From positions 186,001 through 250,000 of the forward strand of contig NZ_CP142396.1 of the NCBI RefSeq assembly GCF_035934735.1: a stretch of 64,000 bases of DNA, read 5' to 3'. This document shows, piece by piece, positions 26,403 through 35,201 of the stretch; the stretch's first letter is position 1; each line of letters begins with the position of its first letter. The translations under genes were made by a program, and so were the position numbers. The notes under the pieces were generated by a model. The model had not been told where the DNA came from, made no database searches, and saw only the letters and a list, made by a program, of their open reading frames with translations. Source of the stretch: Sedimentibacter sp. MB31-C6. Its GTDB lineage: Bacteria > Bacillota > Clostridia > Tissierellales > Sedimentibacteraceae.

Positions 26403-27938
26403 TTATTTAATAACATCTATGTATATGGAGTCAATCCAAACCTTATTTATCCCTTCATATTCTAAATAAATATTTAACGAATCGGCATTTGTAACGTTTA
26501 TAGGTACTGTATTTTGTGACCACAAATCATCATATATATCTATTTTTGTATGAAAATTAGATGCAAGATTTCCATCCTTATAAGCTTCTAAAACAATTAA
26601 TGCTGATACATCCATTTCAGACTTAGTTTTTGCGGATACTCCTATTTGCCTTTTAAGCATATAACTAAAATCTTCATCAGTAAAGTCAACAGCCGCAAAT
26701 AATACCTTTACTTTTTCATCAACATCATTTTTTATAACAAGTGAACTAGGTCCTTCTACAAATATTTCATTGTCTTCTTTCGCTATTTCTCCTTGATAAC
26801 CTATATTATTTAATAATTCATCATTTAAATATTTTTTTTCTGTAACATTAGCATTAGATTCTTCGTTTGAATCTTCTTGGTTTGTATCATTTTCTTCATT
26901 TTCATTGTTATCTTTATTATCTTTATTTTCTTGTTGATTTGCTTCAGAAGTACCCCCTGAGGTTTCTTCAGAATCTTTTGTTTTTTTCATCAGAGAATTT
27001 CCTACAAGTAAAACTAAAACAACTAATAGTATTGATACAATTGCTCTCTTTACATCTTTATTCAATTTAAAACTTGTTTTTTTGATGTTATCTTTTTTTT
27101 CTATATCAACATTATCAATATCATTACTGTCATTACTATTTAAATAAATATCTAATACTGATTCATCAGTTTTTTCTTCAAGGTCAATTTTTGTATCGGT
27201 TGAATCTTCTTTTATATTTAAGTCTTGATTAAGTTGTTTTGCATTTTTATCAGTTAAATAAATTTCAGTATCATTAGAAAGTGTTTTCTTATTGCTAAAT
27301 ATCATATTATATATTGGTGACCTTACAAGCTCTTCTAAAGTATCTTTAGGAAACATATACTCTCTAGTCAAACATCTTACTATTATCTTTAAAATGTCTG
27401 GAGGAATTATTTCAGATATATTGTAATCAACTATTTCTGAACCAGCGAAAATAAAATGAATAATGTTTCCCAACCTTTTAAATGTTTCATTATCAGAAAT
27501 ATCGTACTCGTCTTCAAAAATAAGATTACAGTCAACAATTACTTCATTATTATTATCTATGTATACCCTGTCTAAATCAAGGATTTTTTGTTGTACAACA
27601 TCAGTCATGTTATATATGTCTGAAGCTAGCTCAATTATTTTTTTCGATAATGAAAACTGTTGCTTTATTGTTAATTTACTATTTACAAATTCTTTAATGC
27701 TTTTTCTTTCATCCTTTAAAGGTTTAGTAAAAATATAAATTCTGTCCTCAGTATTATAACATTCTATAATATTAGAAGATAATTTTTTTAAATCTTCTAT
27801 ATTAATTAGATTGATAACTTTTTGACTTGTAATAATGTTACTATAAAATATATCCCCTGAATCGTTGTCTTTGCACTCTAAAACTCTTTGAAATACATTT
27901 TCGTAAATTGTTCGTACAATCTTATAATTATTATTCAT
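26403..27938 (-). CDS. Membrane pseudokinase-like receptor protein
   Basis: 511 aa, not recognised as a named family. Residues about 5-215 keep the outline of a protein kinase: a strand pattern YKIVRTIYENVFQRVLEC, a hinge YIFTKPL, and LDLDRVYIDNNNEVIVDCN where a kinase would have the catalytic loop and DFG. The N-lobe lysine, the catalytic HRD and the DFG are all altered, so it is probably inactive. A linker rich in Asp and Ser leads to one membrane helix (about 299-317). An acidic Asn/Glu-rich stalk and a beta-rich external domain (about 370-511) follow. The ATG at 27938 follows GGAGG. It sits alone upstream of the exporter. Confidence 0.6.
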   Translation of the reverse strand: MNNNYKIVRTIYENVFQRVLECKDNDSGDIFYSNIITSQKVINLINIEDLKKLSSNIIECYNTEDRIYIFTKPLKDERKSIKEFVNSKLTIKQQFSLSKKIIELASDIYNMTDVVQQKILDLDRVYIDNNNEVIVDCNLIFEDEYDISDNETFKRLGNIIHFIFAGSEIVDYNISEIIPPDILKIIVRCLTREYMFPKDTLEELVRSPIYNMIFSNKKTLSNDTEIYLTDKNAKQLNQDLNIKEDSTDTKIDLEEKTDESVLDIYLNSNDSNDIDNVDIEKKDNIKKTSFKLNKDVKRAIVSILLVVLVLLVGNSLMKKTKDSEETSGGTSEANQQENKDNKDNNENEENDTNQEDSNEESNANVTEKKYLNDELLNNIGYQGEIAKEDNEIFVEGPSSLVIKNDVDEKVKVLFAAVDFTDEDFSYMLKRQIGVSAKTKSEMDVSALIVLEAYKDGNLASNFHTKIDIYDDLWSQNTVPINVTNADSLNIYLEYEGINKVWIDSIYIDVIK

Positions 27939-28041
27939 AGGCACACCTCCGAATATTCTTTACTATATATTAACAATATTTTCGACAAATTGAAAGCAAT
28001 TTTTAATATTTTTTAAGAAAATATATTTATTTGTATAATTG

Positions 28042-28157
28042 TAGGGTATGCATTTTATGCATACCGCGGGACGCATGCAATTAAAGTCCCCTACAGTCAT
28101 AACCGTAATATATGCAATTGTCTAAATTAACGGGACGCATGCAATGCGTCCCCTACA
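28042..28157. repeat. Cluster of three short palindromic GGGACGCAT repeats
   Basis: Three related units lie in the 254-base gap between genes. They are GTAGGGTATGCAT with its inverted arm (28042-28066), a partly degenerate GGGACGCATGCAA...GTCCCCTAC unit (28068-28094) and a full unit GGGACGCATGCAATGCGTCCC followed by CTAC (28132-28156, given here as arms GGGACGCAT and ATGCGTCCC). Similar units occur at 33403, 40985 and 62000. They look like a REP-like family. Nothing else is seen in the gap. Confidence 0.75.
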
Positions 28158-28192
28158 TTTTAATATTCGTATGTAATAAAAAAAGGAAGAAA

Positions 28193-28486
28193 TTATTCTT
28201 CCTCATCTTTATGTATTTCATATTCTACATCTTCAACAATTTTATCTTTTTTAACATTTTTATTATTCTTTTCCTTGTCATAATATTTTTTTGTTTTTTC
28301 CATAACAATACTCAACAAAAAAATAAACATAATAATATCATCAATAATACTAAATCCAAAAATTGGAGCAGGTATTAAATCAATCGGACTTAAGATATAA
28401 ATTAATGGAATTATTATCCACCATTTTTCCTTTAACGGAATATTTTTATCAAAAAGAAATTTAAAAATTAAATATATTCTACTCAT
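28193..28486 (-). CDS. DUF1232 (YkvA-like) membrane protein
   Basis: 97 aa. The core PLIYILSPIDLIPAPIFGFSIIDDI is the DUF1232 signature, a short amphipathic/membrane segment with the SPIDLIPD-type motif. The C-terminus is a charged Lys/Glu tail. Function unknown. The start lies 4 bases after the stop of the upstream UspA-like gene, so they are translationally coupled. Confidence 0.85.
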   Translation of the reverse strand: MSRIYLIFKFLFDKNIPLKEKWWIIIPLIYILSPIDLIPAPIFGFSIIDDIIMFIFLLSIVMEKTKKYYDKEKNNKNVKKDKIVEDVEYEIHKDEEE

Positions 28487-28490
28487 CGCA

Positions 28491-28862
28491 TTATATTATA
28501 AATTCTCTGCCAGGTAATTTTCTCTTAAGTTTACTAGCAAAGTTATTAGCAGGATCTTGCACATTTGGAGTGCCTAAAACAACATGAGTTATTTCATTTT
28601 CAATAGCATAATCAACAATAGTTTTTATAACATCCTTAGACCTTTTTACAACTAAATTAGCTCCAACTTCCTTTGTAATTTCAAATAAATATTCTAATGC
28701 ATCTCCATCACTTAAATTATATAACAATTTATCTTTTTCATTTACTACATGAATTACATAAAGATTGCTGTCTTCATCATCACGGGACAACATTGAGCCT
28801 TGTCTAATAAGACTTTCACATGTCCTTTGTTGTGTAACACATACCAAAACTTTCTTATGCAT
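28491..28862 (-). CDS. Universal stress protein (UspA-like)
   Basis: 123 aa. It has an alpha/beta fold starting KKVLVCVTQQRTCESLI, with LYVIHVVNEKDKLL and a final VVLGTPN-type nucleotide loop (ITHVVLGTPNVQDPANNFASKL). It resembles UspA and the Usp part of KdpD. Most members bind ATP or help cells survive stress; its precise role is unknown. The true ATG at 28862 follows AAGGAGAGTAACG. A longer open frame upstream merely reads through the tRNA-Sec gene. Confidence 0.8.
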   Translation of the reverse strand: MHKKVLVCVTQQRTCESLIRQGSMLSRDDEDSNLYVIHVVNEKDKLLYNLSDGDALEYLFEITKEVGANLVVKRSKDVIKTIVDYAIENEITHVVLGTPNVQDPANNFASKLKRKLPGREFII

Positions 28863-28878
28863 CGTTACTCTCCTTAAA

Positions 28879-28976
28879 TGGCGGGAATATGTGGGAATCG
28901 AACCCACCCAGGACGCTCTAAACGCCCCACATCTGATTTTGAAGACCAGGAGGCACACCAGCACCCATCTATCCCC
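28879..28976 (-). tRNA. selC: tRNA-Sec (anticodon TCA)
   Basis: A 98-base tRNA on the minus strand with encoded CCA. Features are an acceptor stem starting GGGGATA and ending TATTCCCG-CCA, the anticodon arm CTGGT-CTTCAAA-ATCAG (TCA at 28940-28942), a large variable arm (GGGGCG...CGTCC) and the T loop GGTTCGATTCC. Length, long acceptor/variable arms and anticodon identify selenocysteine tRNA. It lies downstream of selB with one response regulator between, and reads UGA in selD. Confidence 0.96.
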
Positions 28977-29141
28977 ATCGGTAAATAATAATAACATAAT
29001 ATCATACTTATTTCAAGAATAATTTCCATACTAAATTGAAATAACATTTATAATATTATGATACTTTTATTTTATAGCTTTACTCTTAATGTTTTCTTTA
29101 TATTAAAGGTGTTAAAAGAATAGGTATATATGCAAAAATTA

Positions 29142-29171
29142 GCTGTAAGCACTTTTATAAGTGAATACAGC
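29142..29171 (-). terminator. Terminator after the orphan response regulator
   Basis: GCTGTA and TACAGC arms plus an inner CACTT/AAGTG pair separated by a 2x2 internal loop; on the minus strand TAATTTTTG follows. The rest of the gap up to tRNA-Sec holds no gene. Confidence 0.6.
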
Positions 29172-29229
29172 CCGTTTTATATTTATTAATTATTAAAGTT
29201 GTTAAAAATTATTGAAATTTACAAAATAT

Positions 29230-29916
29230 TTATTGCTTATTTCTAAAATAATATCCTACTCCCCACTTCGTAAGAATATATTCATAACTTTCTGATTTGT
29301 TTTCAATTTTCTCTCTTAAACGTCTCACATGAACATCTACTGTTCTCAAGTCACCAAAATATTCATATCCCCATATTATTTCCAAAAGTTCTTCTCTCGA
29401 ATATACTTTGCCTGGATTAGTAGCAAGTAATAATAATAAGTCAAATTCCTTTGCAGTTAAATTAATTTCTTTTCCATTCAAACTAACTTTTCTTCCAAGA
29501 GCATTAATTACAAAATCATCAACTACAATTGTTTGTTCATTTGACTTTTGATTATAACCTTTAGTTCTTCTTAAAATAGCTTTCATCCTAGCTTTTAACT
29601 CTAAAATATTAAAGGGCTTTGTCATATAATCATCTGCGCCGTATTCCAACCCTAATATTTTATTCATATCTTCATCTTTGGCAGTTAAAATGAGTATAGG
29701 AACATTTGATTTTTCTCTAATTTTTTGACAAACTTCAAGGCCATCCATTTCAGGTAGTATAAGATCTAGTATTATTATGTCATATTCTTGAGAAGACATT
29801 TTCTTCAAAGCTTCATTGCCATCAAGAGCTGAGTCAACCTCGTAATTGTCCTGCTCCATACTATACTTTAATCCTTTTATTAATAGAAGCTCATCATCCA
29901 CAATCAATACTTTCAT
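29230..29916 (-). CDS. OmpR/PhoB-family response regulator (orphan)
   Basis: 228 aa. A receiver domain with phospho-acceptor Asp51 (IIILDLILPEMDG), acidic pair VDDE at the start and conserved Lys in DYMTKPF. A winged-helix DNA-binding domain follows (LTAKEFDLLLLLATNPGKVYSREELLEIIWG, RTVDVHVRRLREKIE). No histidine kinase gene lies next to it, unusual for this family. It sits between selB and tRNA-Sec in the same direction but with 129 bases to selB. Whether it controls selenium genes is unknown. Confidence 0.95.
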   Translation of the reverse strand: MKVLIVDDELLLIKGLKYSMEQDNYEVDSALDGNEALKKMSSQEYDIIILDLILPEMDGLEVCQKIREKSNVPILILTAKDEDMNKILGLEYGADDYMTKPFNILELKARMKAILRRTKGYNQKSNEQTIVVDDFVINALGRKVSLNGKEINLTAKEFDLLLLLATNPGKVYSREELLEIIWGYEYFGDLRTVDVHVRRLREKIENKSESYEYILTKWGVGYYFRNKQ

Positions 29917-30045
29917 ATGTTACGCTCCTTAAATTAGTTTGTTACAAAAATTAAACTTTTACCTTATATTACCTTGATAAAGAAGTATTGTCAAGCAGAA
30001 TATTAAATTGAAGTAAATCATTATTATATTTAAGTAAATTTAATA

Positions 30046-31953
30046 TTAGGTAGTCAATATTCTGTCATTTCCTACGCGTTTAGTTACTTTTTCAATGTCA
30101 AAGTATTCTAGAAGACTTATTGCGTTTTTACGATTTGTATTTAGTAAGTCTCTAAACTCTCCTGCAGTAATTTTATCATTTTCTTTAATATATTGAATTA
30201 GAATGTTTTTAGCTTTTATATATAAGCTGACTGTTGTAATACTATCTTCATTAATCTTTATTAATTTTTTTTCATCTATCATAAGAGATATGATTTCATC
30301 TGCTTCTTCACTTTTAATAATATTAATTAATTCATCAAGTCTTATGAAATTAAATTGCGTACTTTCAAGAGTTTTTAATATTTTATCTTCACAATAACTA
30401 TATTCATCATCATATTGTATTTTAAAATAAGGTAAAGAAAGAAATTCTCCCTCAATATTGATTTTCCCATTTTCAACAAATAGCAGTATAACAGAATCAA
30501 AGACTGATTGTTTAATATTTGAAAGAAATCTACTTTTTATTTCTGACTTTTTAGCACCTTTTCTGTACTTATTATTTTCATGAAATTTAAAAAGATATTG
30601 TTCTAATTTTGTTTCAAATTCTCTTTCGAAATCCTTATGCCATGTATATAATTCACTTTTTTGTTGGAAAACAGAAATTCTTTCCTGCTCATTGAGTATT
30701 TCAATACTGCTTTTTATTTCATCTTCTGTTAAAGCAGTAATTTTTGCCAACTCTGAAATAGAAGGTATTGAAATTGAATTTTCCTTAATAATATTCTCTA
30801 TTACATCTGTATTGGAACCTTTCTCTTTTACTTTTAGTTCCTCTAATAGTTTCTCATCAAATCTTTTTCTTTTTGTCGGTACTGGTTCAATTATTTCTCC
30901 TCCACCTATAGTCTCCATAGGTGAATAAAATCTTACAATAAACTTATCTCCTCGTCTTACTGCAATATTTTCTTCAAGTCTTAATTGAGCATAACAACTT
31001 TCTCCTGGAGCTAGTTCATCTTTGTCTAACAATACAACTCTACATAATATTTCACTTGTTCCAGTATAAATATGAAGCCTCGACCTGTTTAAAACAATAC
31101 GTCTTGAATTTTTAAGTAATGTTAACTTTACATCCAGCATAATTGTATTTTTCATAGAATCTACCGGTGCAATTACACATCCCCTATATATTTCTGATTT
31201 TTTAATATTAGTTAAATTAACTGCTGTTCTTTGACCAGCATAAGCATCTTCAGCATTTTGCGAATGTACTTGGATATTCCTTATTTTACTTATTTTATTT
31301 ACAGGATAAACTTCTACTACATCACCTTTTTTAATTTTTCCAGATATTAAGGTTCCCGTTATTACAGTACCAAAGCCTGAAATAGAAAACACTCTGTCTA
31401 TTGGTAGTCTAGGTATAGTATTAACATTACGCTCTTCTATTTCTTCTTCTGTTAGTTTACATATTGAATTAACAAGATTGTCTATTCCGAATCCAGTTTT
31501 AGAAGAAACTTCTATTATAGGTGATTTTTCTAAAAATGTATCTTTTAAACCTTCCTTAACATCTTCTTTAATGAGTTGTAGCCACTCTTCATCTACTAAG
31601 TCATACTTTGTCAATACAACGATACCTTTTTTCACACCTAGAAGATTTAATATATTTACATGTTCTTCAGTTTGAGGCATTATTCCTTCATCTGCAGCAA
31701 TAACCAAGAGAACTATATCCATTCCAATTACTCCTGCAAGCATGTTTTTAATGAATTTCTCATGGCCCGGAACATCTATTATACCAGCTTTATTTCCATC
31801 AGGAAGATCAAAATAAGTAAACCCTAAATCTATGGTTATTCCCCTATTTTTTTCTTCTTCCCATCTGTCAGTATCTCTTCCAGTAAGCGACTTAATCAAT
31901 GAAGTTTTCCCATGATCAATATGACCTGCTGTTCCAATGATTAAATTCTTCAT
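30046..31953 (-). CDS. selB: Selenocysteine-specific elongation factor SelB
   Basis: 635 aa. The N-terminal G domain ([28 protein letters not shown]) carries GTP and Sec-tRNA-Sec. EF-Tu-like barrels follow, then C-terminal winged helices (about 440-635) that bind the mRNA hairpin after a UGA codon. The length fits bacterial SelB. The first codon overlaps the selA stop (ATGA). It completes the comEA-selD-selA-selB series on this strand. A TCGAGG-like or other unusual feature is not seen. Confidence 0.96.
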   Translation of the reverse strand: MKNLIIGTAGHIDHGKTSLIKSLTGRDTDRWEEEKNRGITIDLGFTYFDLPDGNKAGIIDVPGHEKFIKNMLAGVIGMDIVLLVIAADEGIMPQTEEHVNILNLLGVKKGIVVLTKYDLVDEEWLQLIKEDVKEGLKDTFLEKSPIIEVSSKTGFGIDNLVNSICKLTEEEIEERNVNTIPRLPIDRVFSISGFGTVITGTLISGKIKKGDVVEVYPVNKISKIRNIQVHSQNAEDAYAGQRTAVNLTNIKKSEIYRGCVIAPVDSMKNTIMLDVKLTLLKNSRRIVLNRSRLHIYTGTSEILCRVVLLDKDELAPGESCYAQLRLEENIAVRRGDKFIVRFYSPMETIGGGEIIEPVPTKRKRFDEKLLEELKVKEKGSNTDVIENIIKENSISIPSISELAKITALTEDEIKSSIEILNEQERISVFQQKSELYTWHKDFEREFETKLEQYLFKFHENNKYRKGAKKSEIKSRFLSNIKQSVFDSVILLFVENGKINIEGEFLSLPYFKIQYDDEYSYCEDKILKTLESTQFNFIRLDELINIIKSEEADEIISLMIDEKKLIKINEDSITTVSLYIKAKNILIQYIKENDKITAGEFRDLLNTNRKNAISLLEYFDIEKVTKRVGNDRILTT

Positions 31954-33365
31954 ATTATTTCTCCCATAACTATCATCTTTTTAAAAGTATCGCATATTAT
32001 TTCCATATCCTCAAGTGTAACAGTTCTTAAGTCCAACATAAAGTAATCATTAACTATCCTTCCAACAATAGGTACTTCCTGTAATCTTAATTTTTCTTCT
32101 AAAGCAGCTGTTGTCATACTCTTTGGTTTAATTGTTAAGCATTCGCTAATTAATCTTTCTAATGGCAAAGATCCTCCACCAATTTGTGATTCACACTTCT
32201 GTATATTTAATTCACAATAAGAACCTAAAATAGGATTTAATATATTATATAAATCCTTTACTTGTTGATGAATTTCCTCAAAGCTTTTCAAAATCATTTT
32301 AAGAACTGGAATATTTTTAACAGCTTTTCTTTCATCTATGTATTCGCGAAATACGCATTCAAGAGCTATTGCTGTAAATTTATCAATTCTGAGTGCACGA
32401 GTTAATTGATTTCTTTTTAATTTATCAATTAACTGTTTTTTCCCTACTATTATTCCAGCTTGTGGCCCTCCTAAAAGTTTATCACCACTAAAACAAACTA
32501 TATCAACACCTGCATTTATTGAATTCTGAACTGTAGGTTCGTATGATAATCCATATTTGCTTAAATCTATCAAAACTCCGCTTCCAATATCCTCTATAAC
32601 CGGTAAATTATACTTTCGCCCAAGTTTTATAAGCTCCTCCAATGAAACTGATTCAGTGAACCCAACTATTTGATAATTGCTAGTATGTACTTTTAAAAGA
32701 GCTGCTGTATCTACATTTATCGCCCTTTCATAATCATATAAATGAGTTTTGTTTGTAGTTCCAACTTCAAATAATTTTACGCCACTATGTTCCATAACAT
32801 CAGGTACTCTAAATGAGCCTCCTATTTCTACAAGCTCACCTCTTGAAACTATAACTTCCTTATCTTTTGCAAATGTATTTAATATCAACAATACTGCAGC
32901 TGCATTATTGTTAACTGCCATTGCAGCTTCTGCCCCAGTTATTTTAGTAATTATCTTTTCAAAATGAGAATACCTTGAACCTCTTACTCCTTCTTGTAAA
33001 TCATACTCCAAGTTTGAATAACCCGTAACTATTTTATTTATTTTTTCTGCTATATCTTCAGATATAACGGCTCTTCCAAGGTTGGTATGCAGTATTGTTC
33101 CTGTACCGTTAATTACTTTTTTCATATTAAAAGAAATGTATTCATCTAAGTCATTTTTTATATACTCTAAAATATTATCAATTTTTTTGCGAATTTCATC
33201 TTCACTCTCTGAAATTCTAATATATTCCCTTAAATCTTCAGTTGCTTTTCTTACAGATTGCAATACAAAATCCCTAGTATACATTTCTGATAATTTTCTT
33301 ATCTCTTCATTTTCCATCAGTATATCAACCTTTGGAATGCTTCTGTAATAATTATTTTTATCCAT
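31950..33365 (-). CDS. selA: L-seryl-tRNA(Sec) selenium transferase SelA
   Basis: 471 aa, PLP-dependent enzyme that converts Ser-tRNA-Sec into Sec-tRNA-Sec using selenophosphate. Family blocks INGTGTILHTNLGRAVIS, NNNAAAVLLILNTFA and FSGDKLLGGPQAGIIVG, which holds the PLP lysine, are present. The N-terminal domain for tRNA binding (about 1-70) is intact. It overlaps selB by 4 bases and follows selD after 59 bases, which include a short repeat. Confidence 0.97.
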   Translation of the reverse strand: MDKNNYYRSIPKVDILMENEEIRKLSEMYTRDFVLQSVRKATEDLREYIRISESEDEIRKKIDNILEYIKNDLDEYISFNMKKVINGTGTILHTNLGRAVISEDIAEKINKIVTGYSNLEYDLQEGVRGSRYSHFEKIITKITGAEAAMAVNNNAAAVLLILNTFAKDKEVIVSRGELVEIGGSFRVPDVMEHSGVKLFEVGTTNKTHLYDYERAINVDTAALLKVHTSNYQIVGFTESVSLEELIKLGRKYNLPVIEDIGSGVLIDLSKYGLSYEPTVQNSINAGVDIVCFSGDKLLGGPQAGIIVGKKQLIDKLKRNQLTRALRIDKFTAIALECVFREYIDERKAVKNIPVLKMILKSFEEIHQQVKDLYNILNPILGSYCELNIQKCESQIGGGSLPLERLISECLTIKPKSMTTAALEEKLRLQEVPIVGRIVNDYFMLDLRTVTLEDMEIICDTFKKMIVMGEII

Positions 33366-33402
33366 TTATTTCTCCCTAGTATTTTTGAATGAAGCCAATA
33401 TA

Positions 33403-33420
33403 TGCATAAAATGCGTCCCT
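33403..33420. repeat. Partial GGGACGCAT repeat between selD and selA
   Basis: On the minus strand AGGGACGCATTTTATGCA; one arm is complete and the other decayed. It lies right behind the selD stop codon and belongs to the same family as the repeats at 28.1, 41.0 and 62.0 kb. Confidence 0.6.
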
Positions 33421-33424
33421 ATAT

Positions 33425-34468
33425 TTAGTTATAAAATGTAATATATTTATCTTGCTTTTCTACAACTTTCCCTATTAATGCGAATTCAGTTTCCAAGTTA
33501 TGTTTTAATTCATCTAAAAGTTTATCTGCATATAATTCATTTACAGATATTAATAGTCCTCCTGAAGTTTGTGGGTCAAAGATTAAATCTAAATATTCTT
33601 CATTAATACTATTAAATGACACCTTATTTTCAAAAAATTTACAATTTTTATAAGAGCCACCTGGTACTAAACCCATTTTTGCATAATCCAATGCATCACA
33701 CATTATAGGTATATCACCTATTTTTAAATTAAAAGTTACATTACTTGCTTCTGCCATTTCTACTGCATGACCTACAAGCCCAAATCCTGTTATATCTGTG
33801 CAGCTGTTTATAGGATAGTAACTAATAACTTCCTTAGCTTTTTTATTAAGAGAAGTCATTACAGAAATTGCATTTTGTTGGCTTTCTGCTGATGAAATTT
33901 CTGCTTTAATTGCTGTATTGATAATACCAGATCCAATAGGTTTTGTTAATATCAAAACATCACCCGGTTTTGAACCATAATTTTTTAAGATTTTATTTGG
34001 ATTTACTAATCCAGTCACGCATAAGCCATATTTAGGTTCATCATCTTCTATGGAATGTCCTCCAGCTAATGTAGCTCCTGCTTCCATAACCTTTGATGCT
34101 CCACCTTTTAGAATTTCTGCCATTATATCAGCTTCTAAACAATTGGGAAAACCAATTATATTTAAGGCTAATATAGGGTCTCCTCCCATTGCATAAACAT
34201 CACTTAATGAATTGGCTGCTGCAATTTGTCCAAATGTAAATGGGTCATCAACTACTGGTGTAAAAAAATCAACTGTTTGAATAATTGCTAAATCATCACT
34301 TATTTTATAAACTGCCGCATCATCAGATGTTTCCAAACCGACTATTAATTTATCGTCTACAAATTTAGGTAGCTTACTCAAAACTTGAGTAAGGGTCTCA
34401 GGACCTATTTTAGCCGCTCAGCCTGCTGCCTTTGTCATCTGTGTTAATTTTATATCCTCTATACTCAT
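33425..34468 (-). CDS. selD: Selenophosphate synthetase SelD, a selenoprotein with UGA-coded Sec17
   Basis: 347 aa when read through an in-frame TGA at 34418-34420. From the ATG at 34468 (AGGAGGTTATT upstream) the frame reads MSIEDIKLTQMTKAAG, then UGA, then AAKIGP. This is exactly the active-site context of SelD, where residue 17 is Cys in E. coli and Sec in several bacteria. The rest has the ATP-binding features of the AIRS-like fold (GLETSDDAAVYK, TVDFFTPVVDDPF, DITGFGLVGHA, DPQTSGGLL). It makes selenophosphate from selenide and ATP. Simple ORF callers will start it at 34381 and lose the catalytic residue. Confidence 0.95.
34373..34417 (-). promoter_or_regulatory. Candidate bacterial SECIS region of selD
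   Basis: Immediately after the Sec codon the mRNA can form a small hairpin (GGTC-CTGA-GACC, 34394-34405, 12 bases after UGA) and a second 9-bp hairpin (CTTACTCAA / TTGAGTAAG, 34373-34393). SelB-binding SECIS hairpins lie in this range. Which of the two is bound is not clear. Confidence 0.5.
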
Positions 34469-34480
34469 AATAACCTCCTA

Positions 34481-35053
34481 TCATTTACCTACTGTTATAT
34501 TATCTTTGAATTTTTCAAAGGTTTTATCTCCTATACCCTCTATATTTTTTATTTCCTCTATTGATGAAAATACTTTTGCATTTCGATATTCAATTATTCT
34601 TTCAGCATATACTTCGCCAATGCCTGTCAAACTCATTAATAAATCCTTTGAAGCAGTATTAATATTAATTTTACTACTTCTTAAATCATTTTCAACATAA
34701 TCTATTTCTTCATTTTCATAAGGTATGTATATTTTTTCTCCGTCAATTAACTTCCTTGCTTTATTTAGATTCCTAGTATAAGCTTTATCCTTCAAGCCTC
34801 CAGCCATAACAATTGCATCATTTACCCTACCTCCATCCATAAGTTCATAAACACCCGGATTCTTTACAGCTCCATCTATGTCAATAACTATATAAAGTTC
34901 AGTAGATTCAATTTCCATGTCATTATTAAATGAATCCTCAGTAAATTTTATTTCCTTTTCCTTCCTTGACAGTTTAATTCCTATTAAAGTCATTACTATA
35001 GTTGCAATAATCAAAACAACTGCAAGTCCTTTTTTGTAAATGCTGTTGTTCAT
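34481..35053 (-). CDS. comEA: ComEA-like DNA-binding protein (SLBB + helix-hairpin-helix)
   Basis: 190 aa. One N-terminal membrane anchor (about 8-27), a SLBB domain (IDIDGAVKNPGVYELMDGGRVNDAI) and a C-terminal double helix-hairpin-helix (ININTASKDLLMSLTGIGEVYAERI). ComEA binds DNA outside the membrane for transformation. No comEC or comEB is in the window. It lies 12 bases upstream of selD in the same direction, with its own promoter, so selD probably shares its transcript. That pairing is odd in function and may be chance. Confidence 0.92.
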   Translation of the reverse strand: MNNSIYKKGLAVVLIIATIVMTLIGIKLSRKEKEIKFTEDSFNNDMEIESTELYIVIDIDGAVKNPGVYELMDGGRVNDAIVMAGGLKDKAYTRNLNKARKLIDGEKIYIPYENEEIDYVENDLRSSKININTASKDLLMSLTGIGEVYAERIIEYRNAKVFSSIEEIKNIEGIGDKTFEKFKDNITVGK

Positions 35054-35106
35054 AAAATCCTCCCATAAGTAATTTGATGGATTCTAAATTTATAGTAAAC
35101 ACATAC

Positions 35107-35134
35107 ATTATACATTATATTTTTAAAAAAACAA
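35107..35134 (-). promoter_or_regulatory. Putative sigma-A promoter of comEA-selDAB
   Basis: TTGTTT and TATAAT, 16-base spacing, on the minus strand, about 54 bases before the comEA ATG, in the divergent gap with dacF. Confidence 0.4.
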
Positions 35135-35201
35135 AATTTTTTAATTACAATTTTACATTTTTCTGTTATACTATATTTTGTATAAATTTAAGGAGTTAAA
35201 T

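Noticed and set aside
28863-28997. N-terminal extension of the UspA-like frame
   Set aside because: The codons are simply the tRNA-Sec gene read through; a clear ribosome site stands before the ATG at 28862.
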